Positions 18,488 to 24,942 of a stretch of 45,785 nt of DNA are shown one piece after another (the first letter of the stretch is position 1; every line of letters starts with the position of its first letter). Under the pieces are notes generated by a model. The model saw only the letters and a program-made list of their open reading frames with translations, was not told the DNA's origin and made no database searches. Origin of the DNA: Prochlorococcus sp. AG-418-G23 (GTDB taxonomy: Bacteria; Cyanobacteriota; Cyanobacteriia; PCC-6307; Cyanobiaceae); the NCBI GenBank assembly GCA_003214195.1, contig QCLY01000008.1:1-45785 (forward strand). The letters run 5' to 3'. A program made the translations under genes and the position numbers.

Positions 18488-18576
18488 TATGTCTTTATTA
18501 ATAGCGAATATACTACATAAGTCTAAATCCATTGCAGAGCAATAGATTACAGGGATATTCAAAACTATATGACAGT
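18488..18576 (+). repeat. Putative attachment site copy B (duplicated argJ tail)
   Basis: Second copy of the 89-nt repeat. In the argJ frame it reads Y V F I N S E Y T T stop, against Y V E I N S E Y T T stop in argJ. Most coding differences are third-position changes (GTT/GTC, ATA/ATT, AGT/AGC), except GAA to TTT. It keeps the palindrome 6 nt after the stop and the TGACA motif 21 nt further. There is no open frame leading into it, so it is a gene tail without a gene. Confidence 0.65.
18526..18548. repeat. 23-bp imperfect palindrome, candidate recombinase core site (copy B)
   Basis: Arms identical to those at 17610-17632; only the middle spacer base differs (AGA instead of AGG). Confidence 0.6.
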
Positions 18577-18651
18577 ACTTTTATCAATCAATTTAAGTGG
18601 TTCTTTAATTTTTGATGTAAGTTATAATTTTCTTATTTGTAAGATAATATA

Positions 18652-19218
18652 ATGATAAAAAATTTAAATCTTGGTAAGTCATTAATTTATATTTTTGTTC
18701 TTTGTGCGAGCGTTGGTTTAAATCAATTAAGATCTGAAGAATTTTTTGGATATGAAACATATGAACCAATCACAAATTATTTTCCATTGAGAATTTTAAG
18801 GGAAAAATATGACCATACTGAAACTCTTGGAGGATTTTATACTGTTGATATTACGAATTTCTTAAAACGGAATCAAAAATCTCCTTATTTTGAAACCTAT
18901 GAACTATCAATTGATAATAATAACTATATTCATGAGGTTGTCTTGCGCAAAGAATATAAAACTATGGAAACATGTCAAAAAATAAGCAATACTTTGGTCA
19001 ATAAATTATCTGAAAAATATAATGTTACTTTTATAAATGCAGACGATACATATCCTCAATTTAAATCGCAAAGAAGGGAGGCAAATACTAAATATAACCA
19101 TAGGATTAGTATCAATTGCAATTATTACTTTGCTAATGATTCTGTAGAGATGTGGTCATTTATAGCGACTCCTGAAGTGGATGAAGCAATTACTCAATTC
19201 TATGAAAAAGGTTTCTAA
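18652..19218 (+). CDS. Predicted secreted protein in island, function unknown
   Basis: A 188-residue protein with a likely Sec signal peptide: basic MIKNLNLGKS, hydrophobic LIYIFVLCASVGLNQL (about 11-26) and a possible cleavage region before SEEFFGYE. The mature part is rich in Y, N and charged residues and has few cysteines (one in METCQKI, one in ISINCNYYF), which might pair. I do not recognise a domain. It is on the same strand as the DnaB-like gene, 102 nt upstream of it, between att-like copies B and C. The A+T-rich codon use resembles the host, so there is no strong compositional sign of recent transfer. Confidence 0.5.
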   Translation: MIKNLNLGKSLIYIFVLCASVGLNQLRSEEFFGYETYEPITNYFPLRILREKYDHTETLGGFYTVDITNFLKRNQKSPYFETYELSIDNNNYIHEVVLRKEYKTMETCQKISNTLVNKLSEKYNVTFINADDTYPQFKSQRREANTKYNHRISINCNYYFANDSVEMWSFIATPEVDEAITQFYEKGF

Positions 19219-19300
19219 TTTTTCTTTAAATTAATTCTTTTAATTATTGCAAATTTAACTTTAGAAAACTTAATTTGCTTTTTCTTCAGAATTCGTTTAT

Positions 19301-19324
19301 ATGAGTTTCCCTAAAAAAAAATGA
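19301..19324 (+). other. Possible 7-codon leader ORF and A9 tract overlapping the DnaB-like start
   Basis: ATG AGT TTC CCT followed by three AAA codons and TGA encodes MSFPKKK. Its TGA overlaps the ATG of the helicase gene in ATGA. The run of nine A (19313-19321) means that one extra A would fuse the leader in frame to the helicase (MSFPKKK-MIKEN). Confidence 0.3.
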
Positions 19325-20214
19325 TTAAGGAAAATATTCTTGAACGCACAAAAGTTATTGGAGCAATTTTGAGTACTAAATTTGAAGAGATTGAAAGTCG
19401 TGCTTTAGGTAAAAGTGAATCTGGAATTCCAGTATCTTTTTATGATTATGATGCTTTAACCCAAGGTTTACCAAGGGGAGGATTGATTGTATTGGGAGGA
19501 AGACCTGCAATGGGTAAGACATCATTGTCTTTGAACATGGCTTTAAACGTTTCTAAGAAACAGAATCTTCCCGTTTGCCTATTTCATTTGGAGATAAGTC
19601 AAGAACAGATATCGAATAGATTTTTATCAATGGAATTAGGTATAGAATCAGGCAGATTAAGAACTGGCAGATTACAACTTGATGAATGGTCTTTATTAAG
19701 TGAGGGTATTAATTCTTTGAGCAAATTACCTTTATACATAACAGACCAACCATTAAGTTCAATACAAGAGATGCAATCAATCTGTCAAAAGATTAAAGAG
19801 CAATCTGAAAAAAATAGTTTGGGACTTGTAATTCTAGATTATGTCCAATTACTTGATTACCTGCCTATATCAGATGTATCAAATAGAGAAGAATACTTAT
19901 TGAAATTAACGAAGAGTCTTAAAAGGATGGCAGAGGAACTGAATGTCCCTGTAATTATTATTTCTCAACTTAGTAAGGATGTAGAGAAAAGAAAAAACAA
20001 GAGACCAATGTTGAGTGATATGAGAGACTTTGAACCTCTTGAAGTATATTCAGATATTATTACCATGATTTATAGAGATGAATATTATAATCCAGAAACT
20101 GAAGATAGAGGTATTACTGAAATTATTACCTGTAAACATAGGAACGGACCTTTAGGAACAGTTAAATTATTATTTGAACCGCAATTTACAAGGTATAGAA
20201 ATCTTTCTGATTAA
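19321..20214 (+). CDS. DnaB-like helicase/ATPase lacking the N-terminal domain
   Basis: A 297-residue protein matching the C-terminal RecA-like domain of replicative helicase DnaB: GIPVSFYDYDALTQGLP, Walker A GGRPAMGKTS (59-68), catalytic-type E91 in FHLEIS, DYVQLL Walker B (173-178), the VIIISQLSK sensor strand and KHRNGPLGTVKL (272-283). The N-terminal primase-interacting domain of cellular DnaB (about 450 residues in all) is missing. The usual GSIEQDADI region is changed to EPLEVYSDI. Short DnaB-type ATPases are common in phages and plasmids, so a role in replication or recombination of a mobile element is plausible. The ATG directly follows an A run and overlaps a 7-codon ORF's stop (ATGA). 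It lies between att-like copies B and C. Confidence 0.82.
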   Translation: MIKENILERTKVIGAILSTKFEEIESRALGKSESGIPVSFYDYDALTQGLPRGGLIVLGGRPAMGKTSLSLNMALNVSKKQNLPVCLFHLEISQEQISNRFLSMELGIESGRLRTGRLQLDEWSLLSEGINSLSKLPLYITDQPLSSIQEMQSICQKIKEQSEKNSLGLVILDYVQLLDYLPISDVSNREEYLLKLTKSLKRMAEELNVPVIIISQLSKDVEKRKNKRPMLSDMRDFEPLEVYSDIITMIYRDEYYNPETEDRGITEIITCKHRNGPLGTVKLLFEPQFTRYRNLSD

Positions 20215-20241
20215 ATATTGTCATTTTTTAAAGATTAAAGA

Positions 20242-20261
20242 AGCACTAATAAAAGAGTGCT
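20242..20261. terminator. Inverted repeat after the DnaB-like gene
   Basis: AGCACT and AGTGCT form a perfect 6-bp stem with an 8-nt loop 28 nt after the helicase stop codon. No U tract follows, so a terminator role is uncertain. Confidence 0.3.
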
Positions 20262-20302
20262 CTAGACAAAGCAATTAAGTTAAGTGATTAAAATGAAAAA
20301 TA

Positions 20303-20405
20303 AAACACTAATTTAATTCTTTAGATTTATTGCTATCAAAGCGTTTATCTTTGTATTCTTGTATTGATAGAGAATGTACTACTTAAGTTTTAGTAAATCT
20401 ATTGG
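20303..20405 (+). repeat. Degenerate third att-like copy C
   Basis: 84 nt from about 20305 align without gaps to the 84 nt ending at 18522 in front of and through copy B (about 59 of 84 matches by hand, many C/T differences). The gene-tail part reads Y S C I D R E C T T stop against Y V E I N S E Y T T stop of argJ. Only the left palindrome arm (AATCTATTG) is recognisable. It overlaps the stop codon of the minus-strand membrane protein at 20379. Confidence 0.45.
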
Positions 20406-20621
20406 TAGATATTCGTTTATATAAAGAAACAGTATTGTTAAAGTTCCAATTACAGAACCTATAAAACCTCCAAAAAAATTAACTATAAACTTTGATTTTG
20501 TAATTATTTTTTGTTCCTTTTTGCTTTCCTCTAAATCAGGTGATTCAACTACCTTTAGGCGCTGATTGGTTGTTGGTTGTTTAAGCTGTTGGTGGCGGAT
20601 GAGGGCTTCGAAATCAGGCAT
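20379..20621 (-). CDS. Small membrane protein overlapping parA, function unknown
   Basis: An 80-residue protein: hydrophilic N-terminal half (MPDFEALIRHQQLKQPTTNQ, then an acidic/basic linker) and one membrane segment near residues 45-70 (FIVNFFGGFIGSVIGTLTILFLYI). Its ATG is 67 nt inside the 3' end of the ParA-like gene in another frame, so the two are probably translationally coupled. ParA partner proteins are often encoded right after parA; this could be a membrane-located partner, but that is only a positional argument. Its stop lies inside att-like copy C. Confidence 0.55.
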   Translation of the reverse strand: MPDFEALIRHQQLKQPTTNQRLKVVESPDLEESKKEQKIITKSKFIVNFFGGFIGSVIGTLTILFLYINEYLPIDLLKLK

Positions 20622-21226
20622 GGAATTTGTGAGGCAATTTTACAATAAGCAGACCAGCCCGTCATTCGACGAGGATCTGATCTGCCTAAATCGTCTATAG
20701 CATTGAATACAGCATTTCCAGTGGCTTCTGCTTTATCAAACGCTGAAAGTAACGGTATAAATGTATCAAAAACATATAAGCCAAAATTTTCTAGAGCTGT
20801 TTTGGCTTGTTGAGCTGCTTTTTGCTGTCTAAAATCAACTTTGACTATCAATACTGCATGGTTAACTTTTAAGTTGCTTAATAAATTAGCTAGTTCAACA
20901 GTTAACTCTACTGATCTTGCTTTTGCAGTGGTAGGTAAGATAACTAAATCTGAACCATATGCTAAGTGTTTAAGTTCTTCTTGGTCACTGCTAGCCTGCC
21001 CATCAGTTATTACGATATCTGATGATCTTGATGCTTTCGCAGCTGAACTGACTGGGAAAACTGGAAAGGGAAGATTGCCTCTTGATGAGTATGCTAAAGC
21101 AGATCTATTCTTGTCAGCATCGACTACGCAAACTTTTTTACCTTCAGAATGCCAAACACTAGCAAGGTGGATAGTTGTGCAGGTCTTAGCCACACCTCCT
21201 TTTTGCCCGCAAACGGTAATGAACAA
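20555..21226 (-). CDS. Orphan ParA/MinD-like ATPase
   Basis: A 223-residue P-loop ATPase of the ParA superfamily. It has the deviant Walker A K9-G-G-V-A-K14-T (QKGGVAKT), VVDADKN (35-40) and VILPTTAKARSVEL (about 105-118). ParA proteins position plasmids, chromosomes or large complexes on the nucleoid; in cyanobacteria a relative (McdA) positions carboxysomes. No ParB-like gene is adjacent; instead an overlapping small membrane protein follows. The start is TTG, immediately after a run of 12 A with no recognisable ribosome binding site. The gene is visibly richer in G and C than its neighbours, which fits transfer. The cargo is unknown. Confidence 0.83.
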   Translation of the reverse strand: MFITVCGQKGGVAKTCTTIHLASVWHSEGKKVCVVDADKNRSALAYSSRGNLPFPVFPVSSAAKASRSSDIVITDGQASSDQEELKHLAYGSDLVILPTTAKARSVELTVELANLLSNLKVNHAVLIVKVDFRQQKAAQQAKTALENFGLYVFDTFIPLLSAFDKAEATGNAVFNAIDDLGRSDPRRMTGWSAYCKIASQIPCLISKPSSATNSLNNQQPISA

Positions 21227-21355
21227 TTTTTTTTTTTTATTTCTTTTACTTTGGAGAATAATTTTCTAATGTCAAGAGAATTTCAATTTTAATGCTTTAA
21301 AACTTATTTTTTGAAATATTTTAAAGAGGTAAATATTTTTAGATAACCTTATAAA

Positions 21356-22339
21356 GTGCTTTATTTAAATAGACTAGTGAAGAAAAGAATTGGACTAGGT
21401 ACTTGGTCTTGGGGGAATAAGCTTATTTGGGATTACAAATCTGCAGATGACGATGATTTACGAGAGACATTTAATGAGGCGTTGCAAAGAGGTTTTGATC
21501 TAATAGATACTGCAGATTCCTATGGAACTGGGAATCTTCACGGTAGAAGTGAATCATTGATAGGCAAATTTTTATTAGAAACTCCTTCTGCCAAAAGAAA
21601 CAGAATTCAAGTGGCAACCAAACTAGCACCTTATCCCTGGAGAATAGGTGAAAGAGGTTTTAATAAACCTTTTTTAAAAAGTTTAGAGAGACTTAATAAT
21701 AAAATAGACATAGTTCAACTACATTGGTCAACTGCAAAATATAATCCTTGGCAGGAATTAGGACTGTTGAATAATCTTTGTAATTTAAAAGATCAAGGTT
21801 TTGATTTTCAAATCGGCTTATCAAATATAGGTCCTCAACGGTTGAACAAATTAATTAATTTTTTGGCCAAAAGAGATCAGAGACTAAAAAGCGTTCAGAT
21901 ACAGTTTTCTTTGCTTGCTCCAGATTTAAAAAAACAATATCAGGTAAAAAAAATTTGTAAAGAAAATAATATTGATTTCTTTGCTTATAGTCCTTTGTCA
22001 TTTGGAATACTTTGCATTGATCCCGAAAAAGATGAAAATAAAGCAAATAGTTTTATTCGTAATGTTTTATTTGAAAACTACAAAAAACCAACATATGAAT
22101 TACGGAGTTGTCTAAAAAGAATTGCAAATCAAAGGTCAGTTTCCCAAGCTCAAGTAGCAATTAATTGGTGTTGTTATCAAGGAACTATTCCCCTTGTAGG
22201 AATGCGAAAAAAATCTCAAGTCATAGATATATCTAATGTATTCAAGTGGAATCTAAACAAAGATGAATTTAAAGTACTTCAGGAGGCTTCAAAAAATTGT
22301 TTAAAAAAAATGCCTAAAAATCCTTTTTCAAGTATTTAA
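21356..22339 (+). CDS. Aldo/keto reductase family oxidoreductase
   Basis: A 327-residue (beta/alpha)8 NADPH-dependent oxidoreductase. The N-terminal LGTWSWGNKLIW, the active-site region FDLIDTADSYG (catalytic D and Y), VATKLAPYPW (catalytic K), and VQLHWS are family hallmarks, and the C-terminal VSQAQVAINWCCYQGTIPLVGMRKKSQV holds the cofactor-binding loop. The substrate cannot be predicted. Start choice is uncertain: GTG at 21356 or GTG at 21377 (MKKRIGLG); an in-frame stop lies just upstream at 21344. It is the first host-like gene right of the island. Confidence 0.9.
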   Translation: MLYLNRLVKKRIGLGTWSWGNKLIWDYKSADDDDLRETFNEALQRGFDLIDTADSYGTGNLHGRSESLIGKFLLETPSAKRNRIQVATKLAPYPWRIGERGFNKPFLKSLERLNNKIDIVQLHWSTAKYNPWQELGLLNNLCNLKDQGFDFQIGLSNIGPQRLNKLINFLAKRDQRLKSVQIQFSLLAPDLKKQYQVKKICKENNIDFFAYSPLSFGILCIDPEKDENKANSFIRNVLFENYKKPTYELRSCLKRIANQRSVSQAQVAINWCCYQGTIPLVGMRKKSQVIDISNVFKWNLNKDEFKVLQEASKNCLKKMPKNPFSSI

Positions 22340-22347
22340 AAAGTTTT

Positions 22348-22485
22348 TTAGGTAGATATCTTCCTATTTTTTTTGTTTTGAAAACTACTACTCCATAGTT
22401 CAGCAGGAAATTTTTTACCGGTAAATCTAATAACTTTAGGTTTGAGATTTATTAACAAGTCATTTAGGTTTTTATTAGGTTCCAT
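22348..22485 (-). CDS. Small basic protein of 45 residues, function unknown
   Basis: A short ORF convergent with the aldo/keto reductase (8 nt between stops). It reads MEPNKNLNDLLINLKP, then KVIRFTGKKFPAELWSSS and a basic tail ending RKIST. The composition (one Trp, ordered hydrophobic spacing, basic tail) looks protein-like rather than random in such A+T-rich DNA, and the rest of this gap is closed by stops. I do not recognise the family. It may be a conserved small picocyanobacterial protein. Confidence 0.45.
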   Translation of the reverse strand: MEPNKNLNDLLINLKPKVIRFTGKKFPAELWSSSFQNKKNRKIST

Positions 22486-22647
22486 TTTGTAATTTGAGTT
22501 TTTAATAAGATAAATTAATCTCAAATTAATTTTCTCAGTATTTATACTTAAAAAATTGAAAAATAGTTTTTTAATACAAGCAATTGCAGCAATATTTACA
22601 AAATAATAAATTATCTACTACAACTTCTTAGTTATTTTAAAGAAAGT

Positions 22648-22665
22648 GGAGTCCTTCCAGACTCC
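22648..22665. terminator. Hairpin at the 3' end of the tmRNA coding piece
   Basis: GGAGTC-CTTCCA-GACTCC has a perfect 6-bp stem. On the minus strand it is followed by ACTTTCTTT. It may be the last structural hairpin of the coding RNA or a weak terminator. Confidence 0.45.
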
Positions 22666-22713
22666 GAGTATCATTTGGTTGATAAGGCTGATATGACCCC
22701 ATCTCCTTTAGGA

Positions 22714-22764
22714 TCAAGCAGCAACTGGTGCTGTTTGACGGGAGAAACTAACGATTTTGTTAGC
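22714..22764 (-). other. tmRNA tag reading frame
   Basis: Read on the minus strand, this encodes ANKIVSFSRQTAPVAA followed by TGA, with GCT as the resume codon. The PVAA end resembles known degradation-tag C-termini recognised by Clp proteases. Confidence 0.95.
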
Positions 22765-22966
22765 ATTTGTGTTTTTGCTCTAACCGAGCAGGCTTCAGTC
22801 ACCTTCCTTATGCCCCGTCGAAACCATTACAACCCCAAAAAGTGGAGTTGAGCGGAATCGAACCGCTGTCCGAAACATCGGTTGAGATCACCTAGTCCAA
22901 TTGGACATTTATATTCTGACAGGCAAAATGAGTATTGAATAGTTTTTTTATTAAGTTTTATCTTAT

Positions 22967-24091
22967 ATGAAGGTTGTAGCATCAGCTCCAGAGGGTCTTG
23001 AGCATTATTTGGCTGAAGAAATTTCGAATTTAGGTGGGTTTAATATTAATACTTATAAAAGATTTATTAATTTTGAATGTGAGTTTGACACTTTTTACAG
23101 AATTCATTTCTACTCTAAATTAGCTTTTCGTTTTTATAGAGAAATCGCAAGTTTTGATTGTTATGATAAGCAATCTTTAAAGAATGGGGTTAGAGATTCA
23201 TTTGATTGGTTAAATTGGTTGCATTATGAAAAAACGTTTAATGTCCAAGTAACTGGAAGAACATCTTCTTTAAGTCATACACATTTTACTGCACTTGAAG
23301 TTAAAAACTCTATAACTGATTTGCAAAAGGCTGCTTGGAATAAAAGATCAAATATTTCTTTAGATAATCCTGATTTTATAATTCATCTTCATTTAAATAA
23401 TAATAAAGGAATTTTGAGCCTTCAAAGTAGTGTGGAAAGCTTACATAAACGAGGCTATAGACCAGCAGTTGGAAATGCGCCATTAAAAGAAAATTTAGCT
23501 TCTGGTTTGATAAATATGACTAAATGGAATGGCAAAGTCCCTTTAATTGATATTATGTGTGGATCAGGAACTTTTTTAATTGAGGCTATTAACCAATTTC
23601 TTGAAGTTCCAATAAATATTGATCAAGTATATCTTTTTGAAAATTGGTTTGACTTTAGGAAAGATATTTATCTAATTGAAAAAAATAAGGCAAAAAATAA
23701 AATTATAAATTATGCAAAATTACCAAAAGTTATAGGCTGCGAAATTAATAAAAAGGTTTATGAGCAGGCGAAAGTAAATATATCATTAGCAGGACTTGAA
23801 AATTATATTGAACTTATAAATAATAATTTTCTACAACTCGAATCAAAATATAAACCTGGTTTAATTTTATGCAATCCTCCATATGGAAAAAAATTGGGAA
23901 ATGAAAATGAATTAATTTATTTATATGAACAAATAGGGATTTTCTTAAAGAATAACTTTTCAGGATGGGAATTTTGGCTGCTAAGTGGAAATCCAAAACT
24001 AACAAAATATTTGAAAATGAAATCTTCATTGAAAATTCCAATTAGTAATGGAGGGATTGATTGCAGATGGATAAAATATATTATAAGGTAA
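22967..24091 (+). CDS. rlmL: THUMP-domain RNA methyltransferase, RlmL-like
   Basis: A 374-residue S-adenosylmethionine-dependent methyltransferase. An N-terminal THUMP-type RNA-binding region (about 1-155) is followed by the family linker ESLHKRGYRPAVGNAPLKENLASG, SAM motif I DIMCGSGTFLIEA (195-207) and catalytic NPPYG (303-307). E. coli RlmL methylates G2445 of 23S rRNA to m2G; in E. coli it is fused to RlmK, which this protein lacks, as in many bacteria. The N-terminus MKVVASAPEGLEHYLAEEI is a normal start. It is divergent from the tmRNA gene and converges with 1 nt to spare on the gene at 24093. Confidence 0.9.
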   Translation: MKVVASAPEGLEHYLAEEISNLGGFNINTYKRFINFECEFDTFYRIHFYSKLAFRFYREIASFDCYDKQSLKNGVRDSFDWLNWLHYEKTFNVQVTGRTSSLSHTHFTALEVKNSITDLQKAAWNKRSNISLDNPDFIIHLHLNNNKGILSLQSSVESLHKRGYRPAVGNAPLKENLASGLINMTKWNGKVPLIDIMCGSGTFLIEAINQFLEVPINIDQVYLFENWFDFRKDIYLIEKNKAKNKIINYAKLPKVIGCEINKKVYEQAKVNISLAGLENYIELINNNFLQLESKYKPGLILCNPPYGKKLGNENELIYLYEQIGIFLKNNFSGWEFWLLSGNPKLTKYLKMKSSLKIPISNGGIDCRWIKYIIR

Positions 24092-24092
24092 T

Positions 24093-24479
24093 TTATTTTT
24101 TGCCTAAAACTGCTTTTGTTGTCTTCCCTAAACCCTCCAATGTTTGAGGAAGATAAGGTCCTTTGACTAATTTACCTCCAAGTTTCAAACTTAAGCCTGC
24201 AAGAAATAAATCGATAACTATTATGATTAATAAATTATATTCAGTATTCCAGTTATTGTAGTTTCTAAGAAAAAGATAAATAATAATATGGATGCAAATA
24301 AGAACTAATAATAGTAATGTGCTTCCAAGTGTCAAAAATATTCCACCACTAATTAATCTTCTTTTTTCTCTATCTACTTCTTGAAGAGCTATTTTTACAT
24401 GTAAATCCATAACTGAACTTGCGATAGCTGAAATCCTTGAAGCGGTATTTGAAAAGTTTTTCTTTTTTGGCTTTTCCAT
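24093..24479 (-). CDS. Membrane protein of the phage-holin/DUF1469 (YqjE-like) family
   Basis: A 128-residue protein with an amphipathic N-terminal region (ASRISAIASSVMDLHVKIALQEVDRE), two membrane segments at about 45-70 (GGIFLTLGSTLLLLVLICIHIII) and 80-100 (LLIIIVIDLFLAGLSLKLG), and a basic tail. This pattern is that of the DUF1469/Holin-X family, which includes E. coli YqjE, a membrane protein not known to act as a holin. The ATG at 24479 leaves 1 nt after the upstream gene; an alternative GTG at 24494 would overlap it by 14 nt. It forms a pair with a YqjD-like gene, as in E. coli yqjDE. Confidence 0.7.
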   Translation of the reverse strand: MEKPKKKNFSNTASRISAIASSVMDLHVKIALQEVDREKRRLISGGIFLTLGSTLLLLVLICIHIIIYLFLRNYNNWNTEYNLLIIIVIDLFLAGLSLKLGGKLVKGPYLPQTLEGLGKTTKAVLGKK

Positions 24480-24480
24480 A

Positions 24481-24942
24481 TTATTTTCTGCCACTGTTTA
24501 TGAGAGTTCCAATTAGTAAACCAATACCAGCTGCAATAGCAATAGATAATATTGGTTTTTTTCTAATTGGACTTTCTATTTTTGGTCTAAGTGTGTTATT
24601 AAGTTCCTCTAATAACTCTTCTAATTGACTTTCGATAGGTTCAATTTTTTCTGATAACTCCCAATTGTTGTCTCGGATTGAATCAATGATTTCAAATAGT
24701 TGGCGCTTTATTCCACTTGCAGAGGTGCCACTTTGGTTCGCAATTACTCCAACTAAATCATCAATACTCCCTTTTGTGGCTTCAAGAGTTTGCTGAGCAA
24801 TGGTAGGCCATTTTTCTTTTATTAAGGGGATTAAACTGTCAATTTTTTCAAGCAACCATTTCTCTGAGATAACTTCTTTGTCAGGTAGCTCAAAGTTACC
24901 TTCTTTTTCTTCTAATTCTTTGGGAGGATGGTAAGTCTCCAT
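24481..24942 (-). CDS. C-tail-anchored protein, YqjD/ElaB (DUF883)-like
   Basis: A 153-residue acidic, helical protein. The middle part (about 25-120) is long amphipathic helix with heptad-like spacing, and the C-terminus ends with RKKPILSIAIAAGIGLLIGTLI, a glycine-rich tail anchor typical of YqjD/ElaB-type proteins. In E. coli these bind ribosomes at the membrane in stationary phase; whether that applies here is unknown. Family assignment rests on architecture and on the following YqjE-like gene, not on strong sequence motifs. Confidence 0.6.
   Translation of the reverse strand: METYHPPKELEEKEGNFELPDKEVISEKWLLEKIDSLIPLIKEKWPTIAQQTLEATKGSIDDLVGVIANQSGTSASGIKRQLFEIIDSIRDNNWELSEKIEPIESQLEELLEELNNTLRPKIESPIRKKPILSIAIAAGIGLLIGTLINSGRK

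Larger units (their letters stand above)
18153..18651. other. 500-bp gap holding att-like copy B and TGACAC repeats
   Basis: No convincing gene is seen. The gap contains ATGACAC motifs at 18364, 18425, 18436 and 18569, the second 89-nt argJ-tail copy at 18488-18576, and otherwise very A+T-rich sequence that probably includes the promoter of the gene at 18652. Confidence 0.55.
22645..22905 (-). ncRNA. ssrA: Transfer-messenger RNA, circularly permuted two-piece form
   Basis: Rescues stalled ribosomes. On the minus strand the acceptor piece comes first: a T-arm AGCGG-TTCGATT-CCGCT and the acceptor strand CAACTCC ending at discriminator A (22843). After only six bases (CTTTTT) the coding piece begins at 22836 with GGGGTTGTAATGGTTTCGACGG. 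GGGGTTG pairs with CAACTCC (one G-U), so mature 5' and 3' ends are adjacent but in reversed gene order. That is the two-piece layout known from marine Synechococcus/Prochlorococcus. The coding piece carries the tag frame at 22714-22764 and ends near the hairpin GGAGTC/GACTCC (22648-22665). CCA is not encoded. Outer ends are approximate. Confidence 0.95.

Noticed and set aside
20841-21269. 142-codon plus-strand frame opposite parA
   Set aside because: Antisense shadow of a clear ParA coding frame with Walker motifs.
21227-21355. Search for a fourth argJ-tail copy at the right border of the island
   Set aside because: No segment resembling the gene tail or the palindrome was found between parA and the aldo/keto reductase, so the right border stays undefined.
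22621-22700. Insertion-sequence end or island border near the tmRNA
   Set aside because: The inverted repeat GGAGTC/GACTCC is explained as the terminal hairpin of the tmRNA coding piece, and no duplicated tmRNA end was found.
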